Assembly (NCBI GenBank): GCA_900537125.1
Contig: UNRJ01000002.1
Span: forward strand, 596,105 to 660,104
Direction: 5' to 3'
DNA length: 64,000 nt
Source of the DNA: Rhodobacteraceae bacterium Alg238-R152
GTDB lineage: Bacteria > Pseudomonadota > Alphaproteobacteria > Rhodobacterales > Rhodobacteraceae
A model generated the notes under the pieces. It had not been told where the DNA came from and did not search any database. It was given only the letters and a program-made list of their open reading frames with translations. Positions 1 to 8,726 of the stretch are shown piece after piece; position 1 is the first letter of the stretch; every line of letters begins with the position of its first letter. The position numbers and the translations under genes are program-made.

Positions 1-853
1 TCATGCGGGTTGGAGCATTACAGGACTGGCCAGAGTTTTGCATGCAGTGGATCACACCGCGTTTGACAGCTTTCTCGTCTGCGTCAGCAAAGATGATGTT
101 GGCGCCTTTGCCACCCAGCTCAAGGCTCACGCGTTTGAGGGTGTCTGCGGCGGCCTTGGAGATGGCGATGCCTGCGCGGGTGGAGCCGGTGAAGGACACC
201 ATGTCCACATCGGGATGCGCGGACAGTTGAGAGCCGACTCCTACGCCGTCGCCGTTGACCATGTTGAAGACACCTGCAGGAAATCCTGCCTCATCCATCA
301 TTTCGGTGAAGACAATGGAGGACAGTGGGGCAACTTCGGAAGGCTTGAGCACCATGGTGCAGCCGACCAGCAGCGCTGGAATGGCTTTCAGGAACACTTG
401 GTTCATTGGCCAGTTCCAGGGCGTGATCATCGCGCAAACGCCAATCGGCTCTTTGCGCATGCGGTCCGAACCCATGGCATATTCAAATTCGAAGTTTTCC
501 AGCGCTTCAAGGAAGCCATCAAGGTGCCAGACACCGGCGCCCCATTGGTTGTTCTTGGCCAGATCGGTGGGCGCGCCCATTTCCAGGCGCATGGCTTCGG
601 CCATGTCATCCCGGCGGGCCATGTAGATTTCACGAAGCTTTTTGACCTTCGCCACGCGTTCTTCCAAAGGCGTGTCGGCCCAGGCAGGGAAGGCGGCACG
701 TGCGGCAGCCACGGCGGCATCGGTGTCAGCCTGATCGCCGAGTGAAATCACGGCGCAGGTGTCTTCGGTGGCGGGGTCAATGACGGGTAGGTCATTGGTG
801 GCAACAGGGTCGACCCATTGGCCGTTGATGTAGAATTGGCGTTTCTCGATCAT
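1..853 (-). CDS. aldehyde dehydrogenase family protein (N-terminal part)
   Basis: NAD(P)-dependent aldehyde dehydrogenase cut by the left edge; about 284 N-terminal residues are visible of the roughly 475 usual for the family. Seen: the substrate/cofactor motif ITPWNWP, the cofactor loop FTGSTRAG, the general-base region LELGGKGA, and the catalytic-cysteine motif NSGQSCNAPTR just before the edge. The ATG at 853 is the natural start (MIEKRQFYINGQWV). A perfect 16-bp palindrome lies 82 bp upstream, a likely operator that recurs upstream of the aminotransferase at 18680. The substrate cannot be read from sequence. Pairing with that aminotransferase in one regulon would suggest oxidation of an aldehyde formed by transamination, but this is inference. 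Confidence 0.9.
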   Translation of the reverse strand, partial: MIEKRQFYINGQWVDPVATNDLPVIDPATEDTCAVISLGDQADTDAAVAAARAAFPAWADTPLEERVAKVKKLREIYMARRDDMAEAMRLEMGAPTDLAKNNQWGAGVWHLDGFLEALENFEFEYAMGSDRMRKEPIGVCAMITPWNWPMNQVFLKAIPALLVGCTMVLKPSEVAPLSSIVFTEMMDEAGFPAGVFNMVNGDGVGVGSQLSAHPDVDMVSFTGSTRAGIAISKAAADTLKRVSLELGGKGANIIFADADEKAVKRGVIHCMQNSGQSCNAPTRM

Positions 854-934
854 GGTGTTCACTCCCTCTCGATCTTGGCGTCAGTCTGCGCGGCTAAACG
901 GGGAGCCGCAAGTGGGGCGACGCGCGGTCACGAG

Positions 935-950
935 TAATTTGATCAAATTA
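935..950. promoter_or_regulatory. 16-bp perfect palindrome, candidate operator
   Basis: TAATTTGATCAAATTA is its own reverse complement. It lies between the divergent aldehyde dehydrogenase (start 853) and peroxiredoxin (start 1111) genes. The inner 14 bp recur exactly at 18725-18738 upstream of another gene. A dimeric repressor or activator site is the simplest reading; the regulator is not encoded nearby. Confidence 0.6.
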
Positions 951-1110
951 TTTCTTCAGGTAAAGGGGTGGTGTTCAAAAAAGACAGATGTAGTCTGCGC
1001 ACAGTCGTTTTGCGACAGAGAACCGTTTTTACATACCGCCCCACCTGCGAGAATTGCCTCGCCCAATGATGGCAAGGCGGCATGTGCGACCCACAGCGAG
1101 GGAGAAACCC

Positions 1111-1764
1111 ATGGGCTTGCGAATCAATGATGTTGTGCCAAATTTCACCGCCGAGACAGATCAGGGCACGATTACTTTTCACGACTGGATTGGCGACAAC
1201 TGGGCCATCCTGTTTTCCCACCCAAAAGATTTCACGCCGGTTTGCACGACCGAATTTGGCGCGGTCGCACAGCTCGCGGATGAGTGGCAGAAGCGCGGTA
1301 CCAAGGTGATTGGTGTGTCGGTAGATGGTGTCGAAGACCACAAAGGCTGGAAGAAAGACATCGAGTCCTATGCCGGTACTGGCGCTGGCTTCCCGATCAT
1401 TGCGGACGACGGTCTGGCTGTGTCCAAAGCCTTCGACATGCTGCCTGCAGAGGCTTATTTGCCGGATGGCCGCACACCTGCGGATAGTGCCACCGTGCGC
1501 TCTGTGTTCATCATTGGGCCGGACAAGCAACTGAAGCTGTCGATGACCTATCCGATGAATGTGGGCCGGAACTTTACCGAAGTGCTGCGTGCGTTGGACG
1601 GTCTGCAGACGGCGGCAAAAGAGAACGTGGCCACGCCGGCAAACTGGACTCCAGGTGGCGATGTGGTGATCCCGGTTGCGGTGAGCGATGAAGATGCCAA
1701 GGCCAAATACGGGGAGTTCACCACCCACTTCCCATACCTGCGTACCACCAAGCTGCCAGGCTAA
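1111..1764 (+). CDS. 1-Cys peroxiredoxin (Prx6 type)
   Basis: Thiol peroxidase reducing hydroperoxides through a peroxidatic cysteine. The 217-aa product has the active-site motif PVCTTE near residue 46 (conserved Pro, Thr and Cys), the conserved distal arginine in the ATVRSVF region, and the long C-terminal domain of the Prx6 group ending HFPYLRTTKLPG. The ATG at 1111 is chosen because GAGGGAGA lies just upstream; an in-frame ATG at 1054 would add an atypical basic leader. The gene stands alone, followed by a hairpin terminator. Reductant and physiological peroxide are unknown. Confidence 0.93.
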   Translation: MGLRINDVVPNFTAETDQGTITFHDWIGDNWAILFSHPKDFTPVCTTEFGAVAQLADEWQKRGTKVIGVSVDGVEDHKGWKKDIESYAGTGAGFPIIADDGLAVSKAFDMLPAEAYLPDGRTPADSATVRSVFIIGPDKQLKLSMTYPMNVGRNFTEVLRALDGLQTAAKENVATPANWTPGGDVVIPVAVSDEDAKAKYGEFTTHFPYLRTTKLPG

Positions 1765-1795
1765 AATCGGTCGTTTTGACCAAATTGAGATGCTG

Positions 1796-1833
1796 AAAGC
1801 GCGCTGGTTCGTCCAGTGCGCTTTTTGTTTTTG
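1796..1833 (+). terminator. rho-independent terminator after peroxiredoxin
   Basis: A 12-bp stem (one G-T pair) with loop TTCGT at 1808-1812 is followed by TTGTTTTT. It lies 32 bp after the peroxiredoxin stop. Confidence 0.8.
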
Positions 1834-1937
1834 CGCTTGCCTAACGTCGGATTTGACGTGGGGTAATTTTGCTGCGCGAAATAATTTGGCCCACGGAGTT
1901 AAGCGGCTGGAAACTGTTTTGCTCGAAGAAGGGCAAG

Positions 1938-2249
1938 ATGACCCAACGTGCGCAATACATCCCGGCGATTCTCGCTGTTGTCTTTTGCCTGACCGTGACC
2001 CCGGTTTTGGCAATTGTCAGCGCACCTGTGCAAACAGGTGGGCCGGTTTTGGTGGTCGCGCGTCCGGGGACAGATCTGACAGAACTGATTGAGGCCTCAG
2101 GCGGCTGGGTGGTGGGCGTGACACGCGCACCTCTGGCGGTCATGGGCGTGTCAGACGACGACGCATTTGAACAGAGACTGAAACGGAATGGGGCCTGGGC
2201 CATTTTGGACGGCGAAGCGCTGGCCTGGCTGTGTGGTGAACAAACATGA
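1938..2249 (+). CDS. small exported protein coupled to chemoreceptor
   Basis: A 103-aa product with a signal peptide or single N-terminal membrane helix (residues about 7-27, ending VTPVLA). The short mature domain begins [16 protein letters not shown] do not recognise a family. The ATG at 1938 follows GAAGAAGGG; an upstream in-frame start at 1869 would place the hydrophobic stretch internally. The stop overlaps the start of the chemoreceptor gene (ATGA), so the two are probably translated together. A periplasmic accessory or ligand-sensing role is possible, but only position supports it. Confidence 0.6.
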   Translation: MTQRAQYIPAILAVVFCLTVTPVLAIVSAPVQTGGPVLVVARPGTDLTELIEASGGWVVGVTRAPLAVMGVSDDDAFEQRLKRNGAWAILDGEALAWLCGEQT

Positions 2250-3835
2250 TTGATGATCTCAAATTGACAAAAGCCCGTCAGACGGGTGTGAAAGTTTTGG
2301 CCATTGTCGCAGCGGTGCTCGGCACTGTGGCGGCAGCAATTGCGTTTGCCCGCAGTGGTCAATTGGTAATGATTGGCGCCTCAGCAGGGGTTTTTGCCGC
2401 ACTGGCGTTCTACGCGTTCCGATTGGGGGGCACGCTTGCCGCGCGCGTGAGCGTGACAGTAGCGGTCATTGGGCAGATTGCAGTGATCCTTGCGGCGATG
2501 ACCGGACATGCCTGGCAGCTGGATGTGCATATGGTGTTCTTTGCAGCGCTCGCAATGCTGACTTTGATGACCTGTCCGACAGCTTTGCTGGTGGGGGCTG
2601 GCGTGACCGCGGTTCACCATTTGGCACTGACGTTCTTCTGGCCTGCCATGGTTTACCCCTCCGTTGACCTTATGGAAAATCTTGGACGCACTGTGCTGCA
2701 CGCGATTGTTGTGATTGCAGAAACCGGCATCCTGCTGACCTCCGTCATGACCACATTGCGTCAGATGAATGAGCGCAACAAAGAGCAGGCCGTCTTGTCT
2801 GAGACCATGGAAGCGCTGAAGCTTGAAAAAATTGGCATCGAAGCGCGTGAGAAGGCGCAGGCGGACGTTGTGAGCACGCTGCATGAGCGCCTGACACGTA
2901 TTGCGGGCGGCAATCTAGATGCGTCCATCACCCATAAATTTGACAACAGCTACGAAGCGCTGCGTAAGAGCTTCAACGATGCGGTGACCTCGCTCAGCGG
3001 GATCATCACTTCGGTGACCTCGGTGTCCAGTCAGATCGAAGTGGACAGCCGTGAGTTGGCGGAAGTGTCCAATAGCGTGGCACATAGCACAGAGAAACAG
3101 GCGGGCGCTCTGCAAGGTGTGACCGATGCTGTGGAACAGATTGCCGGTGCGATGAACGGCGCGGTTGAGAAAGCAAAATCCACGCAGGAGCGCTTTGACA
3201 ACACCCGCACCATGACCAGCAGCGGCGCAGAAGTGGTGCGACAGGCTGTGAGTGCAATGGACGAAATCGAGACCTCGTCTTCGCAGATCGACCATGTTGT
3301 GACACTGATCGAAGATATTGCGTTCCAAACCAATCTGTTGGCGCTGAACGCTGGTGTGGAAGCGGCCCGGGCTGGTGAAGCAGGCGCAGGTTTCGCGATT
3401 GTGGCCTCTGAAGTACGTGAATTGGCGCACCGGTCCGCGGAAGCAGCCCAAAACATCAATGGCCTCATCAGCCAGAGCAACGGGCATGTCAGCACTGGTG
3501 TGGCATTGGTGCGTCAGGTTGGGGAGGCGTTGGAAGAGATCCTTGGTGATGTGAACCAAGTGTCAGGCAACGTGGCGGAAATCTCTGATGTTTCCAGTGA
3601 ACAGGCACAATCTGTGGAGCAAATTCGCGGCAGCATGCAGACCATTGGCAGCGAAACGCAGGCCAATGCTGCGCGGGCCGAAGAAGCCTCCGCGGCGACG
3701 TCCAGCTTGGACATGGCCGTGGATCGGCTTGTGAATGCGCTGAACGGGTTCAGTGTTGGGACCGCACAAGCAGGGACCGGCGAGGTTGAGATGTTTGATG
3801 AGGCTGATGACGACGACGCCTGGGTGGCGGCCTAA
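2246..3835 (+). CDS. methyl-accepting chemotaxis protein with multi-helix membrane N-terminus
   Basis: Chemoreceptor signalling to CheA/CheW. Residues about 15-170 form roughly six hydrophobic segments with no large periplasmic sensor domain. A HAMP-like region follows at about 205-255, then a long coiled-coil cytoplasmic domain. The signalling tip at about 356-376 contains [20 protein letters not shown]. The 529-aa length fits a receptor sensing through its membrane domain or through a partner. It overlaps the small exported protein upstream by 4 bp and ends before a strong bidirectional terminator. The acidic C-terminus (DEADDDDAW) lacks a CheR-tethering pentapeptide. Confidence 0.93.
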   Translation: MIDDLKLTKARQTGVKVLAIVAAVLGTVAAAIAFARSGQLVMIGASAGVFAALAFYAFRLGGTLAARVSVTVAVIGQIAVILAAMTGHAWQLDVHMVFFAALAMLTLMTCPTALLVGAGVTAVHHLALTFFWPAMVYPSVDLMENLGRTVLHAIVVIAETGILLTSVMTTLRQMNERNKEQAVLSETMEALKLEKIGIEAREKAQADVVSTLHERLTRIAGGNLDASITHKFDNSYEALRKSFNDAVTSLSGIITSVTSVSSQIEVDSRELAEVSNSVAHSTEKQAGALQGVTDAVEQIAGAMNGAVEKAKSTQERFDNTRTMTSSGAEVVRQAVSAMDEIETSSSQIDHVVTLIEDIAFQTNLLALNAGVEAARAGEAGAGFAIVASEVRELAHRSAEAAQNINGLISQSNGHVSTGVALVRQVGEALEEILGDVNQVSGNVAEISDVSSEQAQSVEQIRGSMQTIGSETQANAARAEEASAATSSLDMAVDRLVNALNGFSVGTAQAGTGEVEMFDEADDDDAWVAA

Positions 3836-3856
3836 ACATCTTGATTGTTGGAATTG

Positions 3857-3892
3857 AAAAGCGCCGGTGAGATATCACCGGCGCTTTTGTTT
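3857..3892. terminator. bidirectional terminator between convergent genes
   Basis: The arms GCGCCGGTGA and TCACCGGCGC (3861-3870, 3875-3884) pair perfectly around loop GATA. An A-run lies on the left and a T-run on the right, so the hairpin can stop the chemoreceptor transcript and the converging ALDH16 transcript. Confidence 0.9.
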
Positions 3893-3910
3893 TGTTTGAG
3901 TGCTTGGGAC

Positions 3911-6256
3911 TTATTCGCCGTAAGGCACCCAGATATTTTTGATCTCTGTGGCGGCTTGCAGGAACGTGCGGCCTTCGCCCTCAGTGCCCATCCAGTCCCG
4001 CGCCAAACCGTTGTTGACCCAGGTGCGCTTCAGGTTCCCTGCGCTGGCGCGCTCGATCTCGGCGGAAACATTGGAGGAAGAGAAGGACCAGACCGCGTCG
4101 ACATCGAGGTGGCTGGCCAAGGGAGCCGCCAGTTCGGCGTGGGATCCGGTGAGGATGTTCACCACACCACCGGGCACGTCGGAGGTGTCCAGCACCTGGT
4201 AGAAATCGGTGGCAGCCAGCGGGAAGGCCTCGGAGGCAATCAACACGGCGCGGTTGCCCATGGCAATGGCCGGCGCCATGGCGGAGATCAGGCCCAGGAG
4301 AGGGGCGTCGTCGGCACAAAGTGCGCCAATCACACCCACCGGTTCTTTCATCGCCAGCGCAACGCCCCGGATCGGCACGCCATGTGCTTGGCCATCATAT
4401 TTGTCGGCCCAAGCTGCGTAGGTGAAGAGGCGGCGGATTGAGGTTTCGACCTCTGCAGCGCCGGTCTTTCCGCCGGTCAGAAGGTTCACACGGGTGGCAA
4501 ACTCGTCTTTGCGGGCGGAGAGGTTTTCAGCGATGTAATAGAGAATTTGCGCGCGCAGATGACCTGTGGTGCCAGACCAGCCTTTGGCGGCGTGGGCGGC
4601 TTCAACCGCATTGCGCACGTCTTTGCGGTTGGCAATGGGAGCCTGGCCCAGAAGCGCGCCGGATTTGTCGTAGATGTTTTGGCTGTAGCCACCATCTGGA
4701 CGGGCTTGTTTGCCACCGACGTAGAGTTTGGGCGTGCGATCCAGCGGATCACTTGGGCCTTTGTCGCCACTGAAGGCTTCGACAGGCTTGAGCGCCTTAG
4801 GCGCGCCTTTGGGCTTGGTGTAAGCTGCCAGACCTTCCCAGCCCCCTTCGCGACCGTAACCGCTTTCGCGCACGCCGCCAAAGCCAGCAGCGGCGTCAAA
4901 CAAGTTGGTGGCGTTGACCCAGACCACACCAGCCACGAGCTTGGGCGCAATATCCAGCGCGAGGTTTACGTTTTCAGTCCACAGCGTCGCTGCGAGGCCG
5001 TAGCGGGTGTTGTTTGCGAGCGCGACGGCCTCGGATGGGGTGCGGAAGGTGGTGGAGACCAATACTGGGCCAAAGATTTCTTCCTGCATCAGCTTGGACG
5101 ACGGGGCGAGACCGGTGATCAGGGTTGGCGGGTAGAAGCAGCCTTCGACAGGCATCTCGATGGGGGCTCGGTGGGTCTCGCCGTCGGTGTTGCCCGCAAC
5201 CATGTCAGTGATGGCTTGCAGCTGAACCGGGTCGACAATCGCGCCGACGTCGATGCATTTGTCGAGAGGATTGCCAATGCGCAATCCGTCCATGCGGGTC
5301 TTGAGTTTGCGGTAGAACGTCTCTGCGATGCCTTCTTGCACCAGCAGGCGGGAACCAGCGCAGCAGACTTGGCCTTGGTTGAACCAGATCGCATCGACCA
5401 GACCTTCGATGGCGGAATCGATGTCTGCGTCCTCAAAGACGATGTAGGGGGACTTGCCGCCCAACTCCAACGTGAGCGACTTGCCGGAGCCTGCGGTGGC
5501 TTCGCGGATGCGTTTGCCGACGTCGGTGGAGCCAGTGAAAGCAACCTTGTTGATGTCCTCATGGGCGGTGATCATCTCACCCACAGCGCCGTCGCCGGTG
5601 ACGATGTTCACCACACCCGCAGGCAGGCCTGCCTGCTGACAGATGTCGGCAAAGGCCATGGCGGTGAGAGAGGTGTATTCGGCCGGTTTGAGCACGACGG
5701 TGTTGCCCATGGCAAGGGCAGGCGCAACTTTCCAAGCCAGCATCAGTAGCGGGAAGTTCCACGGGATGATCTGGCCGCAGACACCCAGAGCCTGCGCGTC
5801 GGGCAGCTCGGCTTCCATCAACTGCGCCATGCCAGCATGGTAGTAGAAGTGCCGCTGGACCAGTGGAATATCGATGTCGCGGCTTTCCCGGATGGGTTTG
5901 CCGTTGTCGAGCGTTTCCAGCACCGCAAACAGGCGGCTGTGTTTTTGCAGCAGGCGCGCAATGGCGTAGAGGTATTTGGCACGGCCGTGACCACCGAGGC
6001 CTTCCCATTTTGGCTGTGCTTTGCGGGCGGCTTTTGTCGCCGCATTGACCTCATCCTGGCTGGCTTGTGTCAAGTCAGCCAAAGTTTCGCCGTTGGCCGG
6101 GTTTTTGGATTGGAAGTCTTTGCGTGGTGCAGTCCAATCGCCGTCGATGAAATGGCCAAAGGCCGCGCCTTGATCCACAATCCAAGCCAGCGCATCCGCG
6201 GCACTTTCGGGGGCAGGGCCGTAGTCCATGGTGTCAAAAATCTCTTTAACGGTCAT
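3911..6256 (-). CDS. two-domain aldehyde dehydrogenase, ALDH16-like
   Basis: A 781-aa protein with two aldehyde dehydrogenase folds in tandem. Domain one (about 30-490) is catalytic: IIPWNFP at 163-169, FTGSTDVG, Glu264 in LELGGKSP, and the cysteine motif GQVCCAGSR at about 295-303. Domain two (about 510-781) starts LYVGGKQARPDGG, keeps the fold (EPVGVIGALC, NILTGS) but has no catalytic cysteine. An active domain followed by a silent one is the ALDH16 layout. It is the last gene of the operon deoC / 97-aa protein / ALDH16, so acetaldehyde released by deoxyribose-phosphate aldolase is a plausible substrate. The start follows a purine-rich AAGGGGAAG. Confidence 0.88.
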   Translation of the reverse strand: MTVKEIFDTMDYGPAPESAADALAWIVDQGAAFGHFIDGDWTAPRKDFQSKNPANGETLADLTQASQDEVNAATKAARKAQPKWEGLGGHGRAKYLYAIARLLQKHSRLFAVLETLDNGKPIRESRDIDIPLVQRHFYYHAGMAQLMEAELPDAQALGVCGQIIPWNFPLLMLAWKVAPALAMGNTVVLKPAEYTSLTAMAFADICQQAGLPAGVVNIVTGDGAVGEMITAHEDINKVAFTGSTDVGKRIREATAGSGKSLTLELGGKSPYIVFEDADIDSAIEGLVDAIWFNQGQVCCAGSRLLVQEGIAETFYRKLKTRMDGLRIGNPLDKCIDVGAIVDPVQLQAITDMVAGNTDGETHRAPIEMPVEGCFYPPTLITGLAPSSKLMQEEIFGPVLVSTTFRTPSEAVALANNTRYGLAATLWTENVNLALDIAPKLVAGVVWVNATNLFDAAAGFGGVRESGYGREGGWEGLAAYTKPKGAPKALKPVEAFSGDKGPSDPLDRTPKLYVGGKQARPDGGYSQNIYDKSGALLGQAPIANRKDVRNAVEAAHAAKGWSGTTGHLRAQILYYIAENLSARKDEFATRVNLLTGGKTGAAEVETSIRRLFTYAAWADKYDGQAHGVPIRGVALAMKEPVGVIGALCADDAPLLGLISAMAPAIAMGNRAVLIASEAFPLAATDFYQVLDTSDVPGGVVNILTGSHAELAAPLASHLDVDAVWSFSSSNVSAEIERASAGNLKRTWVNNGLARDWMGTEGEGRTFLQAATEIKNIWVPYGE

Positions 6257-6267
6257 TTGTCTTCCCC

Positions 6268-6561
6268 TTACGAGGTTATCTTGTGAAGCGCGGCCTGAAG
6301 CTCTTCAGGTGGCACTGTTTCACTGTGCAAAATGCCGGCCATAACAGCCTCGCCAATTTGAGCAGTGGTTTTGTCTAGGAGGTCCGGCTGGGTATGGGCG
6401 TACTCAAAAGCCTCGTGCAGGAAGTTTGCCAAGCGGGCTTCCAAAGAGGCGCCGGGTATATGTTCGTCACATCGAGCCACCCACGTCCGTTGGGACCAGA
6501 CCTTCATCTTCAAGAGATATTGGTCCGGCACCGGCGCGTTTGTGTCCAATGTTGAGATCAC
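6268..6561 (-). CDS. 97-aa protein between deoC and ALDH16
   Basis: I do not recognise this protein. The reading frame fills the gap between deoC and the ALDH16 gene, 10 bp after the deoC stop and 11 bp before the next start. A GTG at 6561 with GAGGA seven bases upstream gives MISTLDTNAPVPDQYLL. The product is soluble, rich in Leu, Ala and Glu, probably helical after residue 35, with no signal or membrane segment. The frame stays open upstream across deoC, so the true start is uncertain. Position suggests a role with the aldolase and dehydrogenase, but nothing in the sequence names it. Confidence 0.5.
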   Translation of the reverse strand: MISTLDTNAPVPDQYLLKMKVWSQRTWVARCDEHIPGASLEARLANFLHEAFEYAHTQPDLLDKTTAQIGEAVMAGILHSETVPPEELQAALHKITS

Positions 6562-6571
6562 AGGCACATCC

Positions 6572-7564
6572 TCACGCCATCGCGTGGCGGTAGTTGGCCG
6601 AATACTGGCCGGTGACGTGATGCTCCAGCTGGCGTTCGATGTCGCCCAGAAGGGACGAGGCGCCAAAGCGGAATAGGTCCGGTTGCAGCCAGCGGTCGCC
6701 AAGTTCGTCTTTGATCAGAGAGAGATACACCAGAGAGTCCTTGGCTTTGGAAATGCCACCTGCAGGTTTGTAACCCACTCGGAAGCCAGTGCGGTCATAG
6801 TAGTCACGAATGGCGCGGATCATCACCAGAGACACAGGCAGAGTAGCATTTACGCTTTCCTTGCCAGTGGAGGTCTTAATGAAGTCAGCGCCGGCCATCA
6901 TGCAGACCAGAGACGCGCGCGCGACATTGCGCAGCGTGCCTAACTCACCGGTGGCGAGGATGGCTTTCACATGCGCATCGCCACAGGCTTCGCGCATCTC
7001 TTTCATTTCGTTGTAAAGTGCTTGCCAGTTGCCTTGCAGCACGTGACGGCGGGTGATGACGATGTCGATTTCTTCTGCACCGGCTTTGACGCTTTCGCCA
7101 ATTTCGGCGATGCGCAGATGGTACGGAGATAAGCCCGCCGGAAAGCCGGTGGACACAGCCGCCACGGGAATGCCGCTGCCTTTCAGTGAGGATACGGCGG
7201 TTTCGATCATATCGTGGTACACGCAGACCGCGCCGGTGGTCAGGCCGGTCATGCCAAGCGCCTCAAGAATGTCGGCGCGGACGGGCTGTTTGGCCTTGGC
7301 GCAGAGGCGCGCGACTCGGCCTTCGCTGTCATCGCCGGAAAGCGTTGTCAGGTCGATCAGAGAGATCGCCTTGCACAGCCATGCGGCCTGGTAATCTTTC
7401 TTGACTGAGCGACGCCCCGGCAGGGTTTTGGCGCGGCGTTCGATGGCTGAAGTGTTGGCCTGTACGGTGCGAACCCAGTCCAGGTCCAGATCCATCCCAG
7501 GATTGCGCTGTTCCAGCGCAGTGGGCAGCTGATGCCCTTCGGCGGTAGTGGTCGGCGTTTGCAT
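6572..7564 (-). CDS. deoC: deoxyribose-phosphate aldolase
   Basis: Cleaves 2-deoxyribose 5-phosphate to glyceraldehyde 3-phosphate and acetaldehyde in deoxynucleoside catabolism. The Schiff-base lysine lies in ADFIKTSTGK and the second lysine in VGYKPAGGI; VKAGAEEIDIVI is also typical. At 330 aa it is longer than the enterobacterial enzyme, with an N-terminal extension as in the alphaproteobacterial/eukaryotic type. The start at 7564 follows AGGATGGA; the longer in-frame start at 7606 has no ribosome site. First gene of an operon with the 97-aa protein and ALDH16, and divergent from the metal importer. Confidence 0.93.
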   Translation of the reverse strand: MQTPTTTAEGHQLPTALEQRNPGMDLDLDWVRTVQANTSAIERRAKTLPGRRSVKKDYQAAWLCKAISLIDLTTLSGDDSEGRVARLCAKAKQPVRADILEALGMTGLTTGAVCVYHDMIETAVSSLKGSGIPVAAVSTGFPAGLSPYHLRIAEIGESVKAGAEEIDIVITRRHVLQGNWQALYNEMKEMREACGDAHVKAILATGELGTLRNVARASLVCMMAGADFIKTSTGKESVNATLPVSLVMIRAIRDYYDRTGFRVGYKPAGGISKAKDSLVYLSLIKDELGDRWLQPDLFRFGASSLLGDIERQLEHHVTGQYSANYRHAMA

Positions 7565-7697
7565 CGGTCCATCCTGTTGCGGAAAACAGGGATCAAACTG
7601 CCCCATTTATGAGGGCTTTGGCAAGTCGCAGAACGACTCCATTGCTTCTTTTTTGATCGTTTGGTCAATAAAAAGATGAGAATAAGTCGCAATTGCG

Positions 7698-7726
7698 TTG
7701 ACACTCTTGAGAATGGTTCTCATATT
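7698..7726 (+). promoter_or_regulatory. promoter with embedded Fur-superfamily-like operator for the metal importer
   Basis: TTGACA (7698-7703) and CATATT (7721-7726) are 17 bp apart. Between them, overlapping the -10, lies an inverted repeat TGAGAA-TGG-TTCTCA (7708-7722). Six-base arms with a 3-bp spacer and an AGAA/TTCT core resemble the Irr/Fur/Mur family of alphaproteobacterial metal operators. Binding would block RNA polymerase. Which of the family regulators binds cannot be told from sequence. Confidence 0.6.
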
Positions 7727-7750
7727 CAAGTGGAACCAACGGACGGATGT

Positions 7751-8716
7751 ATGATGCGATTCTCTCGGCGAGATTTTATTTTGGCAACGGCCGCTGCCAG
7801 TTTGGCGAGCGCAACACCGGCCTTTGCGGGTGGAAAATTGCAGGTTGTCGCCACCACAGGCATGATTGCAGACACTGCGCGGCGCATTGGCGGCGATGCG
7901 GTTGAGGTAAAGGGCCTTATGGGGGCAGGTGTGGATCCGCATGCCTATCGCCAGACCCGCACAGATATTGTGGCATTGACCAAAGCCGATTTGGTGCTGT
8001 GGCATGGTCTGTATCTTGAGGCGCAGATGGAAGACTTCTTCCACAAGCTGAAAAAGCGTGGCACCGTTGTTGCTGTGACCGATACCATGCCGCGCGATGT
8101 GCTGCGTGGGCATGATGACTATGCAGACAAGTTTGACCCGCATGTGTGGATGGATCCGCGCCTTTGGGTGTTTGTGGCTGAGCGTGTGCGTGACGCGTTG
8201 ATTGAGAAGAAACCGGAGGCCGAGGCGCAGTTTGTTGCCAACGCAGAGGTGTTCCTTGCTGAGCTGTCCGATCTGAGCGACTACGCAGAGGCATCGTTGA
8301 CCACAGTGCCGGAAGAGGCGCGGATTTTGCTAACGGCGCATGATGCTTTTGGCTATTTTGGCGCCGCTTACGGTTTCTCGGTTCTGGGGGTGCAGGGCAT
8401 TTCCACCGAGAGCGAAGCGGGTTTGAACCGGATCAGCAGCCTCGTTGACACGCTGATTGAACGCGACATTCAAGCGGTGTTTGTGGAAAGTTCTGTGTCT
8501 GACCGCACTGTGCGGGCGCTGGTTGAGGGCGCGGCGGCCAAAGGCCATGACGTGGCGATTGGCGGCGAGCTGTTTTCGGACGCGATGGGGCCGGATGGCA
8601 CCTACGAAGGCACCTACGTGGGCATGATTGACCACAATATCACCGTTATCAGTGACGCATTGGGCGGCGACGTGCCCGAACGTGGCATGGCAAACCGCCT
8701 GTCGGCAGGATCGTAG
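7751..8716 (+). CDS. metal ABC transporter substrate-binding protein (SitA/MntA/TroA family)
   Basis: Periplasmic cluster A-I binding protein for Mn, Zn or Fe. A twin-arginine-like start (RFSRRDFIL) and signal region to about residue 25 (TPAFA) lead into a two-lobed domain. Counting from the second ATG (7754), probable ligands are His63 (DPHAYRQ), His130 (DPHVWMD), His196 (TAHDAFGYF) and Asp293 (MIDHN), the His-His-His-Asp set of TroA. The His-rich loop of zinc-specific ZnuA proteins is absent. The start is 7751 or 7754; GGACGGA precedes both. First of four genes whose order matches sitABCD/mntABCD, controlled by the operator at 7708-7722. Confidence 0.9.
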   Translation: MMRFSRRDFILATAAASLASATPAFAGGKLQVVATTGMIADTARRIGGDAVEVKGLMGAGVDPHAYRQTRTDIVALTKADLVLWHGLYLEAQMEDFFHKLKKRGTVVAVTDTMPRDVLRGHDDYADKFDPHVWMDPRLWVFVAERVRDALIEKKPEAEAQFVANAEVFLAELSDLSDYAEASLTTVPEEARILLTAHDAFGYFGAAYGFSVLGVQGISTESEAGLNRISSLVDTLIERDIQAVFVESSVSDRTVRALVEGAAAKGHDVAIGGELFSDAMGPDGTYEGTYVGMIDHNITVISDALGGDVPERGMANRLSAGS

Positions 8717-8726
8717 GGACAGAGTT

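Noticed and set aside
4547..5749. 400-codon open frame opposite the ALDH16 gene
   Set aside because: Entirely antisense to a gene with full catalytic motifs; composition is the mirror of GC-rich codons and no family is recognisable.
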